Below, one piece after another: positions 6,654 to 12,052 of a DNA stretch of 12,052 nucleotides; position 1 is the stretch's first letter; every line of letters begins with the position of its first letter. Both the position numbers and the translations under genes were made by a program. The stretch is from DAIOHQ01 sp036744635 (GTDB lineage: Bacteria; Planctomycetota; Phycisphaerae; Tepidisphaerales; Tepidisphaeraceae), in NCBI GenBank assembly GCA_036744635.1, contig DAIOHQ010000151.1, positions 1-12,052 on the forward strand, given 5' to 3'. Under the pieces are notes generated by a model. That model made no database searches. It saw only the letters and a list, made by a program, of their open reading frames with translations, and had not been told where the DNA came from.

Positions 6654-7142
6654 ATGATGACCGAACCACGGACGTTTCCCCCGATGCCGGAGATTGGCCA
6701 CCCCGAGTCCTGGTATGCCAAGCGCGTTCATCAGGCGGACAAGGCCGGGCAGACCCACGCCCATGAAGCGTACAAGGTGGGGCAGTACATCACGCTGGCG
6801 CTCGACCCGCACCTGGTCTGGGAGGAAAAGCTCAAATATTTTCAGCACGCGCTGAAGCGCCACTGCAACCCCCCGCCCTTTCCCGATGATGATGTCTGGA
6901 TGTTCTATCGGCAGCTCGCGGACCTGGTGCGCGTCTATGCCGGCCAGGAAGCGCTGCGCATCGCCAGCGCCGAAGACGACCTGTACGCGGCGCGGCTTTC
7001 GATGGGCCAGGACCGCGAGAAGATCGAGGATGAGGCCGAGCAGTTTTTCTCCCGCCTGATTCCCTCCGGAGATGAATGCCCCCACTGGTTCAACGAAGAC
7101 GACTGGCAGCAGCTCCACATGGTCCGCGACCAGTGGATATAG
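6654..7142 (+). CDS. Hypothetical protein, 162 aa, family not recognised
   Basis: Soluble, mostly helical-looking protein without signal peptide, membrane segment or known catalytic motif. It opens MMTEPRTFPPMPEIGHPESW and has several aromatic/charged stretches: the EAYKVGQYITLALDPHLVWE region near residues 36-55, a proline cluster CNPPPFPDDD near 69-78, and ECPHWFNEDDWQQLHMVRDQ close to the C terminus. The start is ATG 6654 because GGAG (6643-6646) lies 7 nt upstream; a second ATG follows directly at 6657. The reading frame also extends to an ATG at 6603, but that segment is Arg/Trp-rich and has no ribosome binding site. It is transcribed away from the propeller gene and converges on the toxin-antitoxin pair. 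I do not assign a function. Confidence 0.7.
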   Translation: MMTEPRTFPPMPEIGHPESWYAKRVHQADKAGQTHAHEAYKVGQYITLALDPHLVWEEKLKYFQHALKRHCNPPPFPDDDVWMFYRQLADLVRVYAGQEALRIASAEDDLYAARLSMGQDREKIEDEAEQFFSRLIPSGDECPHWFNEDDWQQLHMVRDQWI

Positions 7143-7183
7143 CGAGGCCGGCCACCGATCGAATCGATGCTCCGTGGATGTGG

Positions 7184-7429
7184 CTACTTTGGCGAGGAAT
7201 CTTCACGGGCAGGGTTTGAACCCGGTGCAGCCGTGAGTTTGCTCATTTGACGTACGAGTTCAGCGGCATCCCAATCGGGAAGAAGGTGTTCCCGTTCTGC
7301 GGTGTAATTCAACCGGCTGGGCTCGTACTGTTGAATAAACCTCACTGCATTCACCCAGCCTAATTCATGCACGAGAATTTCAAACCCCCGAGTCCTTAGT
7401 TCGCCAGGATCGATCAACACAGTACTCAT
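7184..7429 (-). CDS. Probable antitoxin partner of the PIN-domain protein
   Basis: 81 aa. The core 'GFEILVHELGWVNAVRFIQQ' followed by YEPSRLNYTAER resembles small proteins I recall beside PIN-domain genes in cyanobacteria and planctomycetes, of the kind 'alEvLiekLGvagAtRFllqy...gnYTeER'. These are usually called hypothetical or antitoxin. Its ATG overlaps the TGA of the PIN gene (ATGA), and AAAGGAG (7438-7444) inside that gene gives a strong ribosome binding site with 8-nt spacing, so translation is probably coupled. The expected role is to bind and block the PIN ribonuclease. The C-terminal 12 or so residues (PGSNPAREDSSPK) look disordered. No ribbon-helix-helix or AbrB-type DNA-binding motif is obvious, so autoregulation is unclear. 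Confidence 0.68.
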   Translation of the reverse strand: MSTVLIDPGELRTRGFEILVHELGWVNAVRFIQQYEPSRLNYTAEREHLLPDWDAAELVRQMSKLTAAPGSNPAREDSSPK

Positions 7430-7866
7430 GTTAAGATCTCCTTTGCCAATTCCACCACATCGACCACTCGCACTTTGAGCCGCTCACGGTTACGTCGGGC
7501 CGTGGCAAGCAATCGGTCATCACAAGATACCAGGATGTTTGCTGCACCTGCTTCTGCGCACGCAACATGAATAGCGTCAAAATTCTTGAAGCCAAGTTGC
7601 ATTAGCTCCGCCGTCCGCTTTTGAAGCGCAACAGGATCCGGATCGAACGACGGTTCCATCGTCAACCACTGCGCGACACGCGACGCTCTTTCTTTGATTG
7701 GGTTGCGAGAATTTTCGAGGATGAGCGCGGGCGACCGAACAAACCGAAACTGATCGGATTCCACTGTCAGCAACGCGAGTACCGCTTCTGCTTCCAGCCG
7801 GATGCGCGCTTGCGTCTGGTCATCGAACGGCCTCTTGAGGCAACACATATCGAGGTAAATCAACAT
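7426..7866 (-). CDS. PIN-domain ribonuclease toxin (VapC-like)
   Basis: 146 aa, about the normal length for a single PIN domain. The family's metal-binding acids are visible: Asp6 in IYLDMCCLKRPFDD, Glu51 in ALILEN, Asp97 in NFDAIHVACAE, and Asp116/Asp117 in ILVSCDDRLLATA. PIN toxins cleave RNA, often tRNA or rRNA, when their antitoxin is degraded. Here the toxin gene comes first and its stop overlaps the partner's start by 4 bases, the reverse of the usual antitoxin-first order. A TAGAAT box (7880 to 7875) ends 8 nt before the ATG, so a nearly leaderless transcript is possible; no good -35 is seen. The base composition of this pair looks less GC-rich than the flanking genes, which suits acquisition by transfer. 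Confidence 0.85.
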   Translation of the reverse strand: MLIYLDMCCLKRPFDDQTQARIRLEAEAVLALLTVESDQFRFVRSPALILENSRNPIKERASRVAQWLTMEPSFDPDPVALQKRTAELMQLGFKNFDAIHVACAEAGAANILVSCDDRLLATARRNRERLKVRVVDVVELAKEILT

Positions 7867-7910
7867 CGCTCAATATTCTATCCCAGAGGTTGCGTGAGTC
7901 CCGCGCTCGC

Positions 7911-8768
7911 TCAATGTAGCGCTTCCCCGCCGGCGCCTTCGATGGTGCCTTCCTCGATCTTCAAATCTTCGCGCTTCTGGATCTTGTCTACCTTGCCGTC
8001 GCGGATCCAGATGATTCGATCCGATACCGCCAGCATCTTGTGGTCGTGGGTGGCCGAGATGATGGTGACGCCGGACTCCTTGTTGAGCTGGCGGAGCAGC
8101 TCGATGATCAGCTTACCAGTCTGCAGGTCGAGGTTTCCCGTCGGCTCATCGGCGAGGATGATCGCCGGGTCGTTGGCGAACGCCCGGGCGATGGCCACGC
8201 GCTGCTGCTGACCGCCGGACATTTCCTGCGGCTTGTTCATCAGCCGATGCCCCAGCTCGACGCGCTTGAGAATATCGGCCGCCTTGTCCTGCGCGTCGGC
8301 CGTATTCATGCCCGCGAAGATCATCGGCAGCATGACGTTCTCCAGCGCCGTCATCACCGGAATCAAGTTGAACGTCTGAAAGATATACCCAATCTTGCGG
8401 CAGCGCATCCAAGCCAGCTCGTAGCTGTCGAGCTGGGCAATGTCCACCTCGTCGATGTACACCTTGCCTTCCGACGGCTTGTCCAGCCCGCCGACCATGT
8501 TGAACAGCGTCGACTTTCCCGAGCCGGACGGTCCCATGATCGAGATGTATTCCCCACGGTTGATCGACACCGTCACGCCCTTGAGGGCATGCACTTCCTC
8601 GTTGCCGATCTTGTAGGACCGCTTCACGTCGATGGTGCGCACGGTGTATTCCGAGAGCGAGAATCCCGCCCCATCCGCGCCCGCCGTCGCCACCGCCGGG
8701 GGAATGGCATCCCCCGACCCTCCCCCACCATCCACCGCCACCGTCGATGATCCACTCGCTTCGGTCAT
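7911..8768 (-). CDS. ABC transporter ATP-binding protein, LolD/MacB type
   Basis: 285 aa, cytoplasmic ATPase that powers the FtsX-like permease encoded just upstream. Walker A GPSGSGKST is at 79-87, Q-loop Gln at 131, signature MSGGQQQR (LSGGQ variant) at 183-190, Walker B IILADE ending at Glu208 with DEPTGNLD, and the switch His at 241. The LADEPTGNLD and 'GYIFQTFNLIP' wording is typical of the LolD/MacB/FtsE group, which moves lipoproteins or peptides or transmits force rather than importing nutrients. An unusual Gly/Ala/Asp-rich leader of about 40 residues precedes the domain. The start is ATG 8768, with GGAG (8774-8777) 5 nt upstream; the frame also extends to 8816 through the intergenic repeat, which I judge untranslated. 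The substrate cannot be read from the sequence. Confidence 0.93.
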   Translation of the reverse strand: MTEASGSSTVAVDGGGGSGDAIPPAVATAGADGAGFSLSEYTVRTIDVKRSYKIGNEEVHALKGVTVSINRGEYISIMGPSGSGKSTLFNMVGGLDKPSEGKVYIDEVDIAQLDSYELAWMRCRKIGYIFQTFNLIPVMTALENVMLPMIFAGMNTADAQDKAADILKRVELGHRLMNKPQEMSGGQQQRVAIARAFANDPAIILADEPTGNLDLQTGKLIIELLRQLNKESGVTIISATHDHKMLAVSDRIIWIRDGKVDKIQKREDLKIEEGTIEGAGGEALH

Positions 8769-8782
8769 ATCAACTCCAATAG

Positions 8783-8842
8783 AGTTGCCAGTTGCCAGTA
8801 AGACCTTCTGCAGCATTTGCTAACAACTAACAACTGACAACT
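8783..8842 (-). repeat. Heptad-built inverted repeat between the permease and ATPase genes
   Basis: On the plus strand AGTTGCC is repeated 2.4 times (8783-8799), and TAACAAC/TAACAAC/TGACAAC occupies 8821-8841. In the minus-strand transcript the 17-nt arm from 8842-8826 pairs along its whole length with the arm from 8799-8783, with three G.U wobbles and no mismatch, around a 26-nt loop. In plus-strand RNA those positions would be A.C mismatches. It lies within the transcript of the two-gene ABC operon, just before the ATPase ribosome binding site. It could tune the ratio of the two proteins or stabilise one mRNA segment. Confidence 0.75.
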
Positions 8843-8846
8843 ATTC

Positions 8847-9863
8847 TCACGTCTCCACCCGCATCGCTTCAATCGGCTGCATGCGCGCTGCCTGCCATGC
8901 AGGGTAAACCGCGCCGCCGACGGTGAGCACCACGCCGATCAGCAGGCAGAAGCCGACGTTCAGCATGATGGGGCCGACGAGCACCATTTTCCAGGCAAAT
9001 TGGCCATAGCTGGTGGAGACGCCGGCGAAACTGAGCGCCATCCCGACGATGATTCCCAGCACCGTGCCCGCCACGCCCTGAAACAGGCTTTCGATCAGGA
9101 ACAGCTTGATGATGAAGCTGTCCAGGGCGCCCAGGCATTTCATCGTGCCGATCTCGCGAAATCGCTCGGTCACGCTCATCAGCATCGAATTCAGGATGCC
9201 GACGAAAGCCACCAGCAGCGCCAGGGCCAGCAGCCAGCGCGTCTGCAGATGGCTGGACTGAATCTCCGCGGCCGTGGTGGGCACGCCGTTGGCGATCATC
9301 ATGGACTGCAGCGTCTGCGGGCTGGTCAACTCCGACTTGATGGCCTTGAACTTGCGGGCCTCGGCCAGCCAGCTATCGAACTGGGCAATCCGATCGCGGT
9401 TGGCGTTGAGCGCGCCGGTGAGTTCCCCAGGCGGCATGAACAGAGGCATTCCCAAATCTTTCTGCAACTCGGTCAGGTCCATGCCATATTTGTCGCGCGG
9501 GTCGAATGGCTTGGTATCCTTGGGCAGCGGCGCGGCCGGCTTGCGGAAGTCGGCGGCGAGATCGCGCCCGCGCTGGTCAAACTCCGGCTGCATCTTGTCG
9601 CGCCGGGCTTCCAGCTCCTTGAAGTGCTGGGTGCCCGGAGCGGCCGACGCCCAGGCCCGCATCCCGTCGATCATCACCTCGGTGGTCTGAATCGACATCA
9701 GAAACGCCAGCGCCAAAATGATCCCGCTGGTCACCAGCAGGCTGCGGCTGAGGCGCAGGCGAATGCTCTTGTAGGAAATCTCCACGGCCTTGCTCAGCGG
9801 CAGAATAATCTGCCGTTCCACCCGCGCTGTCCCCGCCGTTTTGTTTTGCGATACCGTTGCCAT
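8847..9863 (-). CDS. FtsX-like ABC transporter permease (MacB/LolC type)
   Basis: 338 aa inner-membrane protein. TM1 is at about 41-60, followed by an extracytoplasmic domain of about 145 residues (62-207) that is charged and rich in Lys/Asp/Pro, then TM2 at about 209-231, TM3 at about 252-282 and TM4 at about 298-320. The cytoplasmic loop TERFREIGTMKCLGA (232-246) and the end PAWQAARMQPIEAMRVE (321-337) are hallmarks of the FtsX-like permease domain that docks on LolD/MacB-type ATPases. The extracytoplasmic domain looks shorter than the usual MacB periplasmic core. There is one permease gene, so a homodimer is likely. Start ATG 9863 is preceded by a weak GGTGG. The downstream ATPase gene is 78 bases away on the same strand. 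Confidence 0.88.
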   Translation of the reverse strand: MATVSQNKTAGTARVERQIILPLSKAVEISYKSIRLRLSRSLLVTSGIILALAFLMSIQTTEVMIDGMRAWASAAPGTQHFKELEARRDKMQPEFDQRGRDLAADFRKPAAPLPKDTKPFDPRDKYGMDLTELQKDLGMPLFMPPGELTGALNANRDRIAQFDSWLAEARKFKAIKSELTSPQTLQSMMIANGVPTTAAEIQSSHLQTRWLLALALLVAFVGILNSMLMSVTERFREIGTMKCLGALDSFIIKLFLIESLFQGVAGTVLGIIVGMALSFAGVSTSYGQFAWKMVLVGPIMLNVGFCLLIGVVLTVGGAVYPAWQAARMQPIEAMRVET

Positions 9864-9972
9864 GATGCATCCACCACCGAGGTTAGGGCGCTTCGATCAT
9901 ATCGGAAGCGAAGCCGAAAGACGAATCGCAACCTCATTCCCTTTCCCCCGCTGCCGAAGTATCTTCCGCTCC
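9864..9972. promoter_or_regulatory. Divergent intergenic region with a small dyad
   Basis: 109 bp between the minus-strand permease start and the plus-strand GH116 start. It must carry promoters for both, though I cannot identify convincing -35/-10 pairs. It contains GCTTCG (9890-9895) and CGAAGC (9909-9914), a perfect 6-bp inverted repeat with a 13-nt spacer, which may be a shared operator. No Shine-Dalgarno precedes ATG 9973. Confidence 0.25.
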
Positions 9973-12052
9973 ATGACCATCGCAGCCGACCTCCCCCGTG
10001 CATTCGCCCTCGCCTATGACAGCCACGAAAACGAACACCAGGAACTCTTTCATCTTGGCGTCGACCTCTCGGGGCCAATTCCCCTGCACATTCCCAGCCC
10101 GCTGGGGAAGCTGGGATATTTCATATACGCCCGCGTCCCCGCCGACGCCGCCGACAAGCTAAGCGCGGTGACCATCAAGATCGACCTCGTCGGCCTGGTC
10201 TCCACCAACACAGAGATCAAAGCCGGCGATGGCGCCCCCCCTGTCGCTACCATCCCCTCCCGCCAGAAAGGGCTGGTCTGGCGCTGCCTCGGAAAAGCCA
10301 TGGCCGCCCGCGGCGATGGCACGCTGGAGATGCGCAACTGGCCCGCCGACTTAAAGAAAGTCGACCTGGTCCTCTGCACCTGGCCACGCTTCCTGGAAAG
10401 CCTGCAAGTGGAAGACTGGATCGAACTTCAGGCGGATCCCCTCTTCGCCCCCACCGGCGTGCCCCTGGGCGGCATCGGCGGCGGAAGAATCGACATCTGC
10501 AAGGATGGCCGCTTTCGCAACTTCTCCATGAACAACAACCAGGATGCCCCGCTGGAAGATCCCAACGGCCTGGCCGGCGCCTACCTGGCGGTCTCCTCCG
10601 ACAACCAGACCAAAGACCTCGCCTCCCGGCCCATCCTCCCCGGCCACAAGACCGTGGATACACTTGCGTTTTCCCCGCGCTTCCCCCAAGCCACGCTCAA
10701 AGCCACCGCCGCCTTCCCCGGCCTCGACATCACCGTCACCCTTTCCGGCACCCTCTGCCCGCACGACCTGAAGCGCTCCTCCCTCCCCGGCCTGCTGGTG
10801 CGTTGGGAAATCTCCAACACCAGCCGCTCCGACCGCACCATCCGCTGCCACTTCGGCTGGCCCAATCTCATCGGCGTCGGCGGCCTGGTCTCCGGCTATG
10901 AAAGCGGCATCGGCTACGGCGATGGCTATTACCACCACTGGAATGACCCCGCCGGCCGGGCCGAGAAGGTCCTCGAAGGCGCTGGCTACCACGCCGTGCG
11001 CTTCACCGGCACACCCGATCAGGCCAAGCACAAGAGCTCCGCCGGCGAACACTGGCTGGCCGTCACCTGCGACAACCAGGCCAGCCACATCGCCCGCGCG
11101 GGCGCCGGCGACGGCCTGGGCGAAGTCACCGCCGAATTGAAAATCCCCGCCGGCGGCAAAGCCTCCGCCACCATGGCCCTGGTCGTCGCCATGCCCCACT
11201 GGGTTGACAGCTTCGGCACGGATCGCGGCGTCTACTGGCAGAACCATCACGCCACCGGCCAGGAGATGCTCCAGTCCCTGCTCGCCGATGCCGATGCCAT
11301 CCTCCGCGAAACTTCCGCCCTCGCCAACCATCTCGATGACAGCACCCTGCCCGAATGGCTGCGCTGCCGGCTGAGCAACTGCACCTACCCGCTGGTGACC
11401 AACAGCGTGTTGTACAAGGATGGCCGCTTCAGCATCAACGAGGGGCCCACGGAGATGTCCGGCTGCTACGGCACCATCGACCAGCGCATCGCCGCCCATC
11501 CCGCCACCCAGCTTCTGTTCCCCCAGCTCAACGCCAGGGAACTCTCCGAATTCGGCGCCATCCAGGGCGATCAGGGCGGCATCCAGCATGACCTGGGCGC
11601 TGGCCACCTCGAGCGCAAGCCCGGCGAGACCAACTGGCCGGACCTCACCTGCTCGTTCATCATCCAGACCGCCCGCCACGCCTGGTCCACCGGCGACAAG
11701 GCCTTTGAAGCCGAAGCCTTTCCCCGCGCCCTGCGCGCCCTGAGGCGTCACGCCCTCTGGGCCGATGCCGGCAAGGGCGTCGCCCAGGTTGGCCATGGCC
11801 TGGGCACCAGCTACGACAGCTATCACTACATTGGCACCACCGCCTACATCGGCACCCTCTGGCTGGCCGCCCTGGCGGTGATGGAGAAATGGCTCGCCCG
11901 CGCCCGCCGCGGCGACCGTTCCCTCGACGCCCAGATCAAAGCCTGGCGGGCCGCCGCCATCGAGCGCCTGGACAAGGATCTCTGGAACGGTGAGTTCTAC
12001 ATCGCCTACGCGGAGGGGTCGGAGGGGTCGGAGGGGTCGGAGGGGTCGGAGG
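9973..12052 (+). CDS. GH116 family beta-glucosidase/glucosylceramidase-like enzyme (C-terminus cut by window)
   Basis: At least 693 aa, running off the right edge. GVPLGGIGGGRI (from residue 162) is the hallmark near the start of the GH116 N-terminal beta domain, followed by FRNFSMNN. The catalytic (alpha/alpha)6 part aligns with human GBA2: GRFSINEGPTEM gives Glu490 as nucleophile (GBA2 Glu527), and TSYDSYHYIGTTAYIGTLWL gives Asp615 as acid/base (GBA2 Asp677). These retaining enzymes cleave beta-glucosides, glucosylceramides or related glycosides; the bacterial substrate here is unknown. No signal peptide, so cytoplasmic. ATG 9973 is the first start after an in-frame region without start codons. 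After LWNGEFYIAYA the coding sequence enters a 9-bp tandem repeat encoding Glu-Gly-Ser units, in a loop that is variable in the family. Codons strongly favour C in third position, unlike the G-ending ATPase gene. The 491-aa opposite-strand frame is a shadow. Confidence 0.9.
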   Translation, partial: MTIAADLPRAFALAYDSHENEHQELFHLGVDLSGPIPLHIPSPLGKLGYFIYARVPADAADKLSAVTIKIDLVGLVSTNTEIKAGDGAPPVATIPSRQKGLVWRCLGKAMAARGDGTLEMRNWPADLKKVDLVLCTWPRFLESLQVEDWIELQADPLFAPTGVPLGGIGGGRIDICKDGRFRNFSMNNNQDAPLEDPNGLAGAYLAVSSDNQTKDLASRPILPGHKTVDTLAFSPRFPQATLKATAAFPGLDITVTLSGTLCPHDLKRSSLPGLLVRWEISNTSRSDRTIRCHFGWPNLIGVGGLVSGYESGIGYGDGYYHHWNDPAGRAEKVLEGAGYHAVRFTGTPDQAKHKSSAGEHWLAVTCDNQASHIARAGAGDGLGEVTAELKIPAGGKASATMALVVAMPHWVDSFGTDRGVYWQNHHATGQEMLQSLLADADAILRETSALANHLDDSTLPEWLRCRLSNCTYPLVTNSVLYKDGRFSINEGPTEMSGCYGTIDQRIAAHPATQLLFPQLNARELSEFGAIQGDQGGIQHDLGAGHLERKPGETNWPDLTCSFIIQTARHAWSTGDKAFEAEAFPRALRALRRHALWADAGKGVAQVGHGLGTSYDSYHYIGTTAYIGTLWLAALAVMEKWLARARRGDRSLDAQIKAWRAAAIERLDKDLWNGEFYIAYAEGSEGSEGSEGSE
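12012..12052 (+). repeat. 9-bp tandem repeat (GGAGGGGTC) in the GH116 gene, at window edge
   Basis: Four exact copies of GGAGGGGTC (12012-12047) and the start of a fifth run to the last base. The unit keeps the reading frame and encodes (Glu-Gly-Ser)n. Four GGGG tracts (12015-12018, 12024-12027, 12033-12036, 12042-12045), each separated by 5 nt, match an intramolecular G-quadruplex pattern on the coding strand. The true copy number cannot be read because the window ends inside the array. Confidence 0.92.

Noticed and set aside
7143..7183. Terminator between the 162-aa gene and the antitoxin gene
   Set aside because: Only a 5-bp GCCAC/GTGGC pairing with a loop of about 24 nt and no T-run; too weak to report as a terminator.
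9000..10019. 339-aa plus-strand frame opposite the permease
   Set aside because: His/Gln/Arg-rich shadow; the minus-strand frame has four membrane segments and FtsX-like motifs.
10351..11826. 491-aa Gly/Ala-rich minus-strand frame
   Set aside because: Shadow of the GH116 gene, whose catalytic motifs are clear on the plus strand.

Overview
The window is about 12 kb of GC-rich bacterial DNA with no RNA genes, no phage genes and no complete insertion sequence. The best guess at origin is a planctomycete, perhaps Phycisphaerae-like. The grounds are Ala/Thr/Gln/Pro linkers after a signal peptide ('TTQPATQPS'), scarce Shine-Dalgarno sequences, glycosidases of unusual families, and an in-gene palindromic repeat encoding 'STGFQPVPH' and 'HGLKTRAT', peptides I associate with planctomycete proteins. 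This assignment is inference from style; no marker gene is present.

Layout, left to right. (1) 75-2429 (+) is a copper-type P1B ATPase whose nucleotide-binding domain is interrupted, in frame, by a 94-bp pair of facing palindromes of REPIN type. A dyad and a TACAAT box precede it. (2) 2620-3069 (+) encodes a small, extremely acidic protein behind a plausible sigma-70 promoter. (3) 3070-3220 is a convergent intergenic region with a long hairpin built from 7-bp tandem units. (4) 3221-5476 (-) is a large TIM-barrel glycosidase-like protein with a GH42-like layout and a TTG start. Just upstream on the same strand, probably in the same operon, is a secreted or lipid-anchored beta-propeller-like protein (5551-6462). 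(5) 6654-7142 (+) is an unrecognised 162-aa protein. (6) 7184-7866 (-) is a PIN-domain toxin gene overlapping a small probable antitoxin gene, with toxin first, in DNA that looks less GC-rich than its surroundings. (7) 7911-9863 (-) is a two-gene ABC system of LolD/MacB type: a FtsX-like permease followed by its ATPase. A second 7-bp-unit hairpin lies between the two genes. (8) 9973 to the right edge (+) is a GH116 beta-glucosidase/glucosylceramidase-like enzyme, cut off by the window inside a 9-bp tandem repeat that also forms a G-quadruplex motif.

The genes do not form one pathway. The likely functional units are copper export, a two-gene unit of carbohydrate-active enzyme plus exported propeller, a toxin-antitoxin pair, an ABC permease/ATPase pair, and a cytoplasmic GH116 glycosidase. 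The most notable content is non-coding or in-gene repeats: a REPIN inside an essential-looking ATPase domain, two unrelated-sequence hairpins with the same 17-nt heptad-built arms, and a G-rich minisatellite in a catalytic domain. I see no clear evidence of a wholly new multi-gene system.
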